Source: Vanilla planifolia | Taxonomy: Eukaryota; Streptophyta; Magnoliopsida; Asparagales; Orchidaceae | Direction of reading: 5' to 3' | Assembly (NCBI GenBank): GCA_023846275.1 | Contig: CM043870.1 | Location: 12,533,527 to 12,597,526, forward strand | Length of the DNA: 64,000 bases | Shown here: piece after piece, positions 12,177 through 23,800 of the stretch | Layout of the letters: the number at the start of each line of letters is the position of its first letter | Position numbering within the stretch: position 1 is the first letter of the stretch | The notes under the pieces: generated by a model | Seen by the model: the letters and a program-made list of their open reading frames with translations, nothing else | What the model was told of the DNA's origin: nothing | The model's database searches: none | Translations under genes and position numbers: made by a program

Positions 12177-13095
12177 GTTATATAAATATCATTCAAGATG
12201 ATGAAGATCATAAATGTTTGAAGCAATTATACTATTACATTTTCTAAGTGATCAATGGATTACATTTATTTGACAAAGAGATCATATGTGTACAATATCT
12301 TTTGCATTGCTCTTAGTATTTTCCTATATGAAACACAATCATAAAATTATGACACTTGAAGGCAAGATAGTTGGTGCTTTTCAGTTTTATAGAATGCTCA
12401 TATTTATACGATATATGGATCGTATTTGTATGACTAAAAGTTAACATTTTTGCTCTAATTTTTTTATCTATTATGTGAAGGGAATAACACATAAGTATTC
12501 AACATTACTTTGTATTGTGCATTGTGCATTGCTTGAAAAATGCTAAATAGATAGAACATACCTTAAATCATACATGATCAATGGAAAGATTAACATAGTA
12601 CAATTTATCCAGCCACACAAAGTATCATACTAATACTATAAGGATATCATAACTATACAACATTTATCTTAAATAATATGGCTTGTGACACAGAGTAAAG
12701 ATAAGTTAATGTACAAGTACAAAGAATGACATCATATTGTATGATAGGTATGAGGCTAAGAATTTAGCTTGTTTCAACATAAATTCAATTCTTGTTAGTT
12801 TAACATTAAACTTATAACTAATTTAATATTTTAGACACTATATTTCATTATTGTTTAACCATTTTTTCACTATTTGACTTATGTAAAGCAAAATTGATAA
12901 TTTAACATACATAAGAAAGTTAAATGCAATCTTATGTTCCATTTGAGAATCATGTAATAGGTTTAATATTTCTAACCCAAAGTAACATATAGAAGATGAG
13001 CTTTGAATGAGCAATCACTAAATTAAAAGTTGTGGTCAAACGCTTCAAAATTTGTAAGTTGAGTTAAGCTTGAACCAAGCTACCAAGATTCTTGG
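12177..13095 (-). repeat. Copia LTR, right copy C, part 2
   Basis: Continuation of copy C, matching about 600-1070 and 5200-6170. At CAAGATTCTTGG (about 13095) it jumps to AGAAAATAATGTAAC, which belongs near the other end of the LTR (compare 117-135 and 8917-8930). Copy C therefore fuses to copy D, just as A fuses to B. Confidence 0.6.
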
Positions 13096-13160
13096 AGAAA
13101 ATAATGTAACATAATATCTAAATGATAAGGAAGGAATTTACACCAAATAATTTGTGATGT

Positions 13161-13690
13161 AGAATAATATTTTAAAATTTATTTTTAACTCATAAAAAAT
13201 TAAAAAGTACTTAGATTCAAGTAATATATCTATACAAGGGCTTACCCAAATGTGTTATAGGTTTAGAATAAAAAATCTTAGGATCGTCAAGCAAAACTTT
13301 CTCAGCAACCATAGACTTGTATTAAACTTTAACATGAGGGATCTCAACCTAAAGAAGAAGTTATTTAATAACCTAAACCCAAAAAATGCTCATATTGGTG
13401 AAGATGTGACAAGGTATATACATAAGTAGAGTTCTTAGAATCCTAAATAGAAAAATCACATGATCACTTACACAAATTAAAAAATTAGGCATGAAAATTA
13501 AATATTCATGGTGACTTGGCACTCTTATGTATGTTAGATTATGGGTTAGGATCTCTTATTTTGAGCCTCTCACTTATCTTCTCAGGGCATCTTCAGAATT
13601 ACACCATCAAATTAATCCCACATGACATGCTTGTATTAAATAAGCTTGTAGACAACACTTCATTCAAATTTCATTACTATGCTATTATGT
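13161..13690 (-). repeat. Inverted solo-LTR-like fragment related to the Gypsy LTR
   Basis: The copy D sequence is interrupted here. The inserted part, especially 13200-13310, matches the reverse complement of the 3' ends of the Gypsy LTRs (15090-15208 and 21110-21248), for example ACAAGGGCTTACCCAA. It begins with TGATGTA, the complement of the Gypsy LTR end TACATCA. The far half is poorly matched, so it may be a shorter relative. Confidence 0.45.
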
Positions 13691-13765
13691 TAATATGTGA
13701 AGCTCTTATGAAATAGTTGAAATAATAATGTAGTTAATGCTCATAATAAAGTAATAATAATGTAG

Positions 13766-13770
13766 TAACA
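13766..13770. other. Target site duplication (left)
   Basis: AATAA directly precedes the TG start of the 5' LTR and is repeated exactly at 21249-21253 after the CA end of the 3' LTR. Five bases is the usual duplication length for Ty3/Gypsy integrases. Confidence 0.7.
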
Positions 13771-15208
13771 TCATCACATTACATAGAGTTTTTACTTAGA
13801 GGTGTCCTAATCATAGTTTGACTTTAAGTCACTCTAAGATTGACTCATCTACTTCTTATTAGTCTCTATTATTACTATCATTGGAGGGTCAATCATAGCC
13901 AACCCCTATTTATTATTACAATATTTTTCTAGTTTTTATCTTTAGCTTGTTTCACATTCCATTTAACTTGTTTAGTAATTTTGCATATATTTTATTTTGA
14001 GTTGTATGAAAGTTAGTTGGCAACTCTTCAGTTGTTTTAAGCTTAAAAATCTAGTACAATAATCCAACAATAGTCTCGTGCTTTTGTCAGTGCAAAATTT
14101 TGTCAATTTTGATTTCATTTAAACTTTTGGAGTTGTTTTCATCTTAAGCTGCTCATTGTCATCTTTGTCACTCTACTCACTCAACCAGCTTACCACTTTG
14201 TTGTATCTGGTCCTTTTGTCATGTCATGTGACATATATCAACCCATTAAACTACTCTTACTCATGAACCTTACTGTCCTATAAATCTATGCTGAGTCTTT
14301 ATGACCCACTAGCCATTAGCATCGAGCTACTAACTTGTGGCTACTCATGAACCCATGTAGTCCTATGAATCAGACATCAAACACCCTCTTTAACCACGTC
14401 TCTCTAATAGTGCCACTCGCAACCTCGCCACTCTTTACTCGACCACTTGAAATGTGGAAATCGGTGCAAGATGTTTGGAATTTCTTATTGCATCTAATTT
14501 TATAATTTTTCAAGGTTTTTATGCCAAAATTTAAAGTATATATTTTAAAAATTTATGGTACACTTTAGAATTCTTAAAATTGTATTTAGAATTTTAAAAT
14601 ATGACCCTTAGTATTTTTTAATGCTTTTTCATATTCTTAGGTTTTACAGATTATCATTGTACATATTAAGGTCTCTATAAATAGAGATGTTCACTATATT
14701 GTAAGAGAAGATTTTTGATGAAGTAATTAAGTGTTATTACTAATCTTACTTGAATATGTTGTGAGAGATCATTTGACAATTTGATTCTGAAGGTGCTTTA
14801 GAAAGGTGTGTGAAAAGCTCAAAAGTGCATATCCAAACTCGCCAAGAAAGTGCTTAATTTAATTAATAATTTACTTCATTTTATGAGAGGATTACTTGTT
14901 GTGCCCATCTTCTCAATCTTGTGCTCATGAATATGTGAGTTAACTTGTTAAGAACTTAACTAAAGTGTACCTAATCACTTTAGCAACCATCTTAAGTTAC
15001 ATTAGGTTTGTGTAACTAAATTATATTTTTTATTAGGTTGAGATCCTTAGTGTTAATGAAATGTGCAAGTCCTTAGCTCTTAAAAAAGTTCTTATTTATC
15101 CAGTGATCTTAAGATATTTTGTTTCTAAACCTATAATATATTAAGTAGGCTATGTATAGATCTATTGCTTGAACCTAAATATTTTTTTAGCAATTTCATC
15201 CTACATCA
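13771..15208 (+). repeat. 5' LTR of the Gypsy element
   Basis: It aligns with 19772-21248 along its length. Shared landmarks are CTCATCTACTTCTTATTA (about 13847 and 19856), AGTTTTTATCTT (about 13930 and 19950), CTCTATAAATA (about 14672, a TATA-like promoter box, and 20658) and the end CAATTTCATC.TACATCA. It begins TGTAGTAACA and ends in CA. Confidence 0.85.
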
Positions 15209-15210
15209 AC

Positions 15211-15224
15211 TTGATTATCAGAGC
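15211..15224 (+). other. Gypsy primer-binding site
   Basis: TTGATTATCAGAGC lies two bases after the 5' LTR and resembles TTGGTATCAGAGC, the initiator tRNA-Met primer site, with two mismatches. Confidence 0.65.
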
Positions 15225-15689
15225 ATGATTAGCCATAAGAACTTGCATGGTTTTAAATTTTTTTGTTAAGAATCCATTTTTTTAACTATGTATTTGTTAC
15301 AAAGTTGTTAAAAAGTTGTGTGATTAAAAAATATTTTATTTTTAAGGCTTGTTGTTACAATATTTTTAATATTTGTATGTTATCACTATTAAATTTTGAT
15401 GTTTATTTTTTATGATCTTAATTAAGAAATTTGTTTTAAACCCAAAAGTTGATGACTACTAGGTCTAAAAATAATATAGAATATTTGATTCATAACCAAC
15501 AAACCACTAATGGACCCAACATTACAAAATACACTTTTTGGACTAACTAATAGAATGTAAGAGATAAAGACAACCATAAAAACAAGCATAGAACAATTGA
15601 AATAGTGAAGAGATAGTAGATTTGAAGGAAACCTTAAATCAAATAGCTCTGTAACAATTATCACCATAGTGAGGAATTATCATCTAAAA

Positions 15690-16560
15690 ATGAATCAAAC
15701 ATATTAAAATGTCAACCAAGGTGTTGAGGTATTCCACGTGACCATGATAGAAGGCACAAAATGGATGATGATCACAAGGTTAATATTATTAAAATAGAAG
15801 CCCAAACCTTTGATAAAAGTTTGCCAAAATCTTATCAAGATTAGGAGATATTAATTGAGTATTATTTTGATTGGCATAATTTTAGTGAGTATTGAAAGTA
15901 CCAATTTGCAAAAGTTAGCCTCATATAACATACTAGGTTATTTGTTCACACATTAAAAAGATGATATCTTAATGAAAATTAAGCATTATCTTGATCATAG
16001 GAAGAACTCAAGATTTGTTTGTGAGCTTAATATGTACCCATATCTTATTCAGGTGAGCTTTTAAAAAATGATAATATTTATCTAAAGATTAAAAGATTTT
16101 TGATGAATACATTACTAAATTTGAGGATTACATGCTCAGGTGTTATGTTCAAGAGTTAGATCGAGTAATACTATCTTGATTGCGAGTTTGGCTCAGAGAG
16201 TCTATTCAGACTAAGCTATACTTGAAAAATATTATTGGTTTTAAAAAGACATAAAATGGCTCATAATGTTAAAAGATTTAGAGAATCAATTGCTTATAAG
16301 AGTAATGTTTGTTTGATCACTTTTCTCCATCAGACTCATACCACTACTTTCATCACTTCTACTACTTTACTCCACAAACAACATGTGCCCTTCCAACCAT
16401 ACCATTAATCCATCTAGTCTAACCCTAAAACAAATATCTATTAGATTCAAAGTATAATAGGAGGGGCATGTCATATCTCAGTGTCTTAAGAAAACCCTAT
16501 ACATAAACAAAGAAGAAGTAGTAAAAAGTATTAAAGTTAAGAAATAAAAGATTATACACT
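15690..16560 (+). pseudogene. Gypsy gag remnant
   Basis: Fragments in different frames match the usual plant Gypsy gag order. They include YYFDWHNFSEY (like the DYFEWYNMSEE segment), then FDEYITKFEDYMLRC (like the TEEFDxLxxRC segment), and GHVISQCLKK (about 16455-16485), the second half of a CCHC zinc knuckle. Stops separate the pieces, so no gag protein can be made. Confidence 0.65.
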
Positions 16561-17199
16561 AAATAAAGAAGTTAAAGAAGAATTATTAGTACTATGTAAA
16601 AGAATTTAATATATAAGACCACTCATAATTATTATGAGATGCATTCTAACTATATTAAGATCATCAAAAGATTAGTGATGTACTAACATCTTTAGTACCT
16701 TCATTAGAATAAAACATCAATACCATAAGATCATTATAGATAATAGTATCTATATTAATACCATAGCACTGAATATTATTAAAAGGATAAACTTAACACT
16801 CATAAACCATCTAGACCTATACATTATATTTTGGATTGATAAAACTTTAATCTTTATATAATAAAGATGTTGTGTTCCTTTGAATCATAGTCAATATTTT
16901 GAGAAACTTTGTTTGGATGTTATCAAATATAAGTAGATAGTCTTATTCTAGAAAGATCATGGTCATACAATAAAGATGATATCTTAAATGAAAACTCTAA
17001 TACATATACTTTCATATTTGATAAAAAGAAGATTATGTTATACCCTTCACCTCTCTTGAAATTTTTTTTAACCCAAATACTCCAATCATTAGCAAATATT
17101 AAGAGAAAAATAACAATGATGAAGTTGCCTATTTTGTAGTAATTAGGAAAGCACTTATTATTATACTCACCCCACTACTCATAGTTTGACCTTTGTTAA

Positions 17200-18110
17200 A
17201 AGAATTTGTCAATTTATTTCTTAATGACATGCTAGACATGTTATCATAATTAAGAGATATTAAATATGTTATAGATCTAGTTCATAATGACTCATTACCA
17301 CATTACCAAAAAATCCATTAGCTCATGTAGAGCATACTCAATATGTAAATAAGCTCATTCAAAAAGGATTTATTAAGGAAAGTATTAGTCCATGGCTATC
17401 CCTATTCCATTAAATCCTAAAAAAGATGGAACTTGGTGCATGTTCATAGATAGTTATGGCATTAACAAAATAATGAGAAAATATGAGTTTTTAATCCCTA
17501 AGCTTGATGATATGTTAAATCAAATGATTGGAGCCACCATATTTTTTAAAATAGATCTGAAAAATTGATACCATCAAGTTAAAATCTGCCTATGTCACAA
17601 ATGAAAGACTACTTCCAAGAAATAAGATAGATTATATGAATTGTTAGTTATGCTATTATGATAATCAAATGTATCAAATATATTTATGCAACTTATAGCT
17701 CAGGTTTTGAGATCTTATATAAGTAATTTTGTAGTCATCTATTTTGATGACATATTAGTTTATAGTCATACCTCGTGTGAACATTTGAGACATCTTAGGC
17801 AAGTATGCATCACATTACATGAACAACATTTATTTGCTAGTTTTAAAAAGTATGAATTTTGATAAAAAAAAAGGTGCCTTTCTTAAGTTTTATAGTTTTG
17901 AAAGAAGGTTTGAACACTAACCTAAAAAAGATAAAAGCCATAGTATCATTACCAACTCCTATCACTGTACTTGAAATTCATAGCTTTCATAGATTGGTGA
18001 GCTTTTATAGATGGTTCATTGAAGAATTTAGAATAATAATATCCCTTATTAATTGTATAAAAAAAGAAGGGTTCAACTAAGGAGAAGTGGTAGAAGCAGC
18101 TTTCATTAAA
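17200..18110 (+). pseudogene. Gypsy reverse transcriptase remnant
   Basis: The catalytic block VVIYFDDILVYS is readable at about 17731-17766, with YFDD at 17740-17751 matching the YxDD polymerase motif. Just before it is LRSYISNF, and after it HLRHLRQV. A second open stretch, 17859-18080, carries KIKAIVSLPTPITVLEIHSF and LVSFYRWFI, the usual region between palm/thumb and RNase H (KIxAIxxWPxPxxxxxxRSF.GLxxFYRRFI). Earlier RT parts (PLPHYQK-like near 17300) are broken by stops. Confidence 0.8.
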
Positions 18111-18499
18111 TTAAAAAAAGTTATGACTTAAGCTCCATTCCTTAGGTTACTAGATTTTTTTTAACTACCTTTAAAGTCACTTATAATGCTTCAAAAGTAG
18201 ACATTAGTGGATTATTGAGTCAAGGTGGATATCAAACCGTGCTAAGTTAAAAGTTGAATGTAATGTAAGAAAGAAATATTCAATGTATGAAAACTAATTT
18301 TATGTAATAGTCTAATCACTAAGACATTAGATATACTATCCGTTTCCCTAAGAATTTATTCTTTATTCTAATCGTGAAGCACTAAAGTATCTGAATTCAT
18401 AGAAGAATTGAAATCATCAACATGCCAAATGGTTTTAATATTTTGTAAAAATTTATTTTTGTTTTAAAACATAAACTTGAAGTAGAGAATAAAGTAGTG

Positions 18500-19430
18500 A
18501 TGCATTAAGTCATCATGTTTAGTTATTATCAATAATGACTATATACGTTCTTGGATTCAAAAGCATCAAATATTTATATAATGATTTTCCATACCTTAAT
18601 GATATCTATTGTGAAATCAATACATCACCTACCAAAGTTTTAGGTGATTACCATTTGAAAGATGGGTTTTTGTTTTATAAATCCCAACTTTGTATTCCTC
18701 ATATATCTCTTAGAAATTTTTATGACTGAGACAAAACTATAAAAGATATACCTGATCAATTTTATTAGCCAGGATTACCCTAATAAATTGTATTAATAGT
18801 TGCCCAATGTAGAACTTATGCTACAACTAAATCTAAGAATTATGACCAAGGAGCATATCCATTAATTATATCACAATGACAATAAGAAGATATAAGTATG
18901 GACTTTGTATTAGGATTATTAAAATTACTATAAACCATGGTTTATATTCGTAGTTATTGACAAGTTTTTTAAGATGACTCATTTCATCCTTACCATAAGA
19001 CATCAGATGCCTCTTATATAATGAAACTACTTAATGAAGTTATGAAATTACATGGTTTACCATGTTATGTCAAATTCGTGACGTTTGGTTTACTAGTTAT
19101 TCTGGAAACATTTCGGCACTTTTTAGAAATGAAACTAAAATTTTCATCATCTTATAATCCTTTGACAAAAAGATAAATATAAGTAGTCAACTAAAGCTTA
19201 AGTAACATTCTTTGTAACCTAATAGGTGAGTATGCTTCTACATAGAATCTTTTATTATCATTCGCTAAATTTGCTTACTTGAGATATTGTTAAGTCTAAG
19301 AGATTTCCATCGAGAACCCATAAGTAATTGCATACCTATGGTGTTGGCCTATTTAGAATTGTTAAGAAACAAGATATAAATGTATATTCTTTAGATTTAT
19401 CTAAAGATTATAGAATCAATACTACCTTTA
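18500..19430 (+). pseudogene. Gypsy integrase remnant
   Basis: An open segment, 18535-18729, reads YHLKDGFLFYKSQLCIPHIS, like the pre-integrase part of Ty3/Gypsy pol (DGYLFKGNxLCIPxxSLR). Further on, MDFVLGLL (about 18899) and VIDKFFKMTHFI (about 18953) match the integrase core start (MDFVxGLP and VVVDRFSKMAHFI). The rest of the catalytic core is scrambled by frameshifts, so it is not functional. Confidence 0.75.
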
Positions 19431-19539
19431 ATATTTGAAATCTTATATCTTATAGGGAACCACATAAATGCCTAATGAGTATTTTGGACCTTCACCATCA
19501 TTGTTGAGAGAATCTATCTCACCAATATCTCTAGCTTTA

Positions 19540-19735
19540 TATGGTGGGTTGATAGATCAAGTGAAGTAACTATTAGATCAGCAAATAGTTCTCACATAGA
19601 ATTAGGCATAGTAGAAATTGCTTACATGTTAGTGAAGATGTCCTACCTACAATAACACTTAGATCCCTGAGGATGAGCTTCATCAGTTAAACCTAAAGAT
19701 GTTAAAATAGTATCATAGATTTTACCCTAACTCCA
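19540..19735 (+). pseudogene. Chromodomain-like tail of Gypsy pol
   Basis: The stretch contains LLDQQIV, then W (19621) with broken sequence, and T-stop-IPEDELHQLNLKML at about 19655-19700. This resembles the chromodomain and tail found at the C-terminus of many chromoviral integrases (LDxRxVxxR...ATWxxEDELxxLxPxLL). The core YLVKWKG motif is not intact, so this is a moderate call. Confidence 0.45.
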
Positions 19736-19771
19736 TGGAATTGAGCTCTTACTCATCTTGGGACAATGACA

Positions 19772-21248
19772 TGATAGCATATTACACATCATGTAGAGGT
19801 TTCACTTAGAGATATACTAGTTCTATTTAGACTTGGAGCTATGCCAAGATTAGCTCATCTACTTCTTATTAATCTTTGTTATCATTATCATTGGTAATGT
19901 CAATTATAGTCGACTTTTGTTTATTTTTATAGTGTATTTTAGTTTTTATCTTCAGTTCATTTCATATTCCACTCAATTCATATAATTATATATATATTTA
20001 TTTTATTTTGAATCATTTGAAAGTAAATTAGTATCTCTTCAGATGTTTATAGCTTAAAAATCTCATCTAAGCAGTCTAATAGTTCTTTTAGTGTAAAATT
20101 TGTTCAAGTTTGACATAATTTAAGCTTTAGAGCTATTTTTGTCACTAGTCACCCACCATTGCTATCATTGCTCCTCAACACGCTCACCACTCTTATGTCT
20201 GTGGGTCACTTGTTGTGTCATGCAATATGTGTTGACCCACTAATTTACACTTATCCACACCAACCTATGAATCTACACTAACTTGCTAGCCATAAGTGTG
20301 TACCCATGAACAAGCATATATCCACAAACTCGTGTTGACCCACAAATCAGACACTGAAGCATTATTGTGCCTTCTCAGCCTGTGTCACCCTGATCACACT
20401 ACTTATTGCAACATCCCATGTCACACTATGACCCAAAATGTGAGAATCAATGTAAGCTATTTGGAAATGCTTATTGTATTTAATTTTGTAACTTTTAAGA
20501 AATTTTTTGATAGAATTTAAAAAATAATTTTTTTAATTTGTGATGACTTTTGAAATTCTTAAAATATATTTTAAAATTTTATAATATAGTCTTTAGTATT
20601 TCTAAATATTCTTTCATATCCTTAGACTTAACAAAATACCATAAACACCTTGAGTTCTCTATAAATAAGGATGTTCACCAGTTATAAAGGAGATTTTTTT
20701 ATGAAGTAACAAATTATTGTTTCAATATTTCTTGAAGGTTTCATGATCTAATGGTGTGAATTCAAATATGCCTTGGGAAGGAAAGTCAAAGGCTGAAAAG
20801 AGAAAATCTCAACTCATTATCCTTTAATAGCAAGAGCACCAATCATCAGGAAAAGTACTTAACTCAATTATTATTTAACACCATAATTTTAAAGGTGGAT
20901 TACTCATTGTAAGTAATTTCGTAGGTTTGTTTATGTGAATGTGTGAGTTAATTATTTAGAATCTAACAACTCCACTTAAGTATACCTTATCACTTTCTCC
21001 ATTAACTTGAGTTACATTAAGTGTAATCATCTAAATTGCTTATAAGATTGACATCCTTAGTGTCAAAAAAATTTTGCAAATTCTTAGCTTCTAGGAAAGT
21101 CCTTACTTAACCAATGACCTTAAGATAGTTTGATTCTAAATCTATAACAACTTGGGTAAGCCCTTGTATGAATCTATTTTTTGAACTTAAATATTTTCTT
21201 ATTATCAATAAGTCAAAGCTAAGTTCTTAACAATTTCATCATACATCA
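19772..21248 (+). repeat. 3' LTR of the Gypsy element
   Basis: Direct repeat of 13771-15208, starting TGATAGCATATT and ending CATACATCA, followed by AATAA (21249-21253). It has short insertions and deletions relative to the 5' LTR, including extra sequence near 21195-21230. Confidence 0.85.
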
Positions 21249-22775
21249 AATAAGATGAACGAGATCTTCATTATTAGACATAAGCCATAGTTGTAAACTT
21301 TCTTTCACTTATAAATGATTTGCAAATTAGATCATTAACTCATTCTTATTCAATTAGCTTTCTATTTATATTATTCAAAGGGATATATGAACAATTAAAG
21401 AAGATCCAATGGATAAAATAAGATTCCCAAAATAATTGAATGAGTTGTTATAGGTTTCAATAACTACTAGCATAAGTATGACCATCGAATCGTACCAATG
21501 CGATACATAAGGAGAATTGATCACCCTGATAAAGTCCTCGACGACCTGTTGATTTCTTTTACTTAAAGTACATCATATGAGTACAATGAATAAAATCATA
21601 CACTATGATCATAACTTAATTCACATTGTTACTAGTCATATAGAGATTATACAAGATGATCATAAAGATTATACATGTCTAATATAGTTATACTTCTACA
21701 TTTTTTCAAAAGATTAATAAATCATACGTATCTGACAAGTAGATTATATATGTATGATAATTTTCCATTACTATAAGGATTTTCTTGTAATATAAACAAT
21801 GGAAACTTTATAACTTCTTGAGAGCAAGAGACTAGTTACTTCTTACATGAACGATACATTGAACATATTGGTATGATGCAAGAAAAGTTAGTGATTTTGA
21901 GTTTTATAGAATGTTAGTACTTATATAATATATGGATCATATTTGTACGACTAAAATTTAGCATTTTTACTCTGATGTTTTATGTATTTTTTGAAGGGAA
22001 TATGATAGTATAAATATAAAATATTATTTCATATTATATAATGCCTAAAAAATGTTGAATAGACAAAATTGACCTAGGTTCATACATGATCAATAAAAAG
22101 ATTAACATGGTTTGACAAAGCCAGCCTAAGACACACAAAGTATTATACCAATATGATAAAGATATCGTAACTATAAAACATGCATCTTAACTATATGTGA
22201 CATGTGACAGAGCAAGAATAAGTGAACATACAAGTTCAAAGAATAACATTTATTATATGCAAGTTGAGAATTTAGCTTATGTCTATATGAATTTAATTCT
22301 TATTAGTTTATCATTAAATTTATGATTAATTTAACTTATTATATAAAATGTTTCACTAGTATTTAAGGGTTTTCTCATTATCTAGCTCATGTAAAGAAAG
22401 ATTGGCATTTCAACTTGCTTATGTAAGTTAAATACAATCCTATATTCCATATGAGAATGAAGAGATAATTTTAAAAATTCTAACCCAAAGTAATATGTAA
22501 AAGATGAGCTCTATTAGGAAAGCCACTCCATTAAAAACTAGGATTAAAGGCTCCACGATTTGCAAGTTGAGCTAAGCTTGATCAAATCCATCAAGACTCT
22601 ATGACTTGTCTTCGCTTGTGGATTAACCCATGAATCAATTGATGATGCTCTCCATTAAATAAACTTATTTGATCTTTAGATGCATGAATTAAAAATACTT
22701 AAAAATATATTAGTAAAAATAATACAATAATTTTGTTATCATTAATCAAGTGGCATAAGGATCAAGGGTTCAACA
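21249..22775 (-). repeat. Copia LTR, right copy D, outer part
   Basis: Copy D of the Copia LTR continues after the Gypsy insertion, parallel to 230-1074 and to 5000-6348. It ends at CAACA (22771-22775), the complement of the TGTTG LTR start, and is the right boundary of the Copia element. Sequence beyond it is not part of the repeat. Confidence 0.65.
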
Positions 22776-23800
22776 GTTATGTCATGTTTAGCCTATATTA
22801 ATCCTTAATTACATCACTTATCTAAGTACTTAAGTAGAAAGGTGAAGGTATTTTTTTTCTGACAAAGAGTTATGGTACTATCTCTTTTTTGTTTACATTC
22901 TAATATAAATTATCATTTTGTATATCACATTAACATAAGCACCATTTCAAGTTTAACTAATAATAAAATTAAATTAGTATTACATATTTATGCACATAAA
23001 CCTGTATGTATGCAACTTTACACTACTTCACAATTGCTAGTTACTTATCCTCATTGTCATCCATATTTATCTCATTGTTACTCAAATTTACTCTATGGAA
23101 GAATTATAACATAAATGATATTGAATTAACATTAACATAAACAGTATTTGTAACAGAATAAATGAAAAATATTATGACATCTGTAACTCATTTGAAATGT
23201 AAATAGACATAGAAATAGATAATTCATTTTTATTATTCTTTCTTGGCACACAAAAAGGATAAATATGTAAATAGATATTTTATTTTTATTTGTATAAGGG
23301 TTGCCAAGTCCTTTTTCTCATTTCTCTTTCTTCTCCTTGTTTCCTTTCCTTTTGTCTTCTTTTTTTTCTTCTTTTTACTTTTTTCTTATGTTTTCACATT
23401 TTCTTTTTTTTATCAAGGCCTATTTTGCCCCAGTCTCAGCCCAAAATACTATTATCATATACTTTTTTTTCTTAATTTTGGCCAAATTTATTGTTAATGC
23501 TACATTTTTTCTTTTACTATTAGTTCCAACTTTTTTCTTTCTTTTTTTTTCTAGCATAGTTTCTTGTTAGTGTCAATTTCTTTTTCTTTCTTTTTCTTTC
23601 CTACCTAGTTTATTGTAAGCATTGATTTTTTTCTTTCTTTTTTCTTTCTAGTTTAGTGAATTTCCAATGCTAGTTTAATTCTCATGCATGGGACAATCAC
23701 AATTTTACTTTCTTATCTCACTTTTATTCCTTGTCTTAATTTGCTTGTTATTATATTCTTTTTATTCCTTTTTTTCTTCATTTTTTTCTTTCATTTCCAC
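22776..23800. other. AT-rich, T-rich intergenic stretch
   Basis: The part from about 23300 to 23800 is strongly pyrimidine-biased on the plus strand (TTTCTTTTTTCTTC-like). The overlapping ORFs there, which read as Phe/Leu/Ser-rich peptides, are composition artefacts. No gene or repeat family is recognised. Confidence 0.5.

Larger units (their letters stand above)
13771..21248 (+). mobile_element. Ty3/Gypsy (chromovirus-like) LTR retrotransposon, degenerate
   Basis: A complete but decayed element of 7478 bp. It has LTRs at 13771-15208 and 19772-21248, both TG...CA, and an initiator-Met-type PBS (15211-15224). The internal order is gag, RT, RNase H, integrase, then a chromodomain-like tail. 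That order with integrase after RT is diagnostic for Ty3/Gypsy. All reading frames contain many stops and frameshifts and the two LTRs have diverged considerably, so the insertion is old and inactive. It sits inside copy D of the Copia LTR, whose sequence continues on both sides, so it is younger than that LTR. Confidence 0.88.

Noticed and set aside
15422-15667. Minus-strand ORF of 81 codons
   Set aside because: It lies inside the plus-strand Gypsy element between PBS and gag, and has no motif.
23243-23570. Overlapping hydrophobic ORFs resembling membrane proteins
   Set aside because: The sequence is a T/C-rich tract; the Phe/Leu/Ser-rich peptides in several frames follow from composition.
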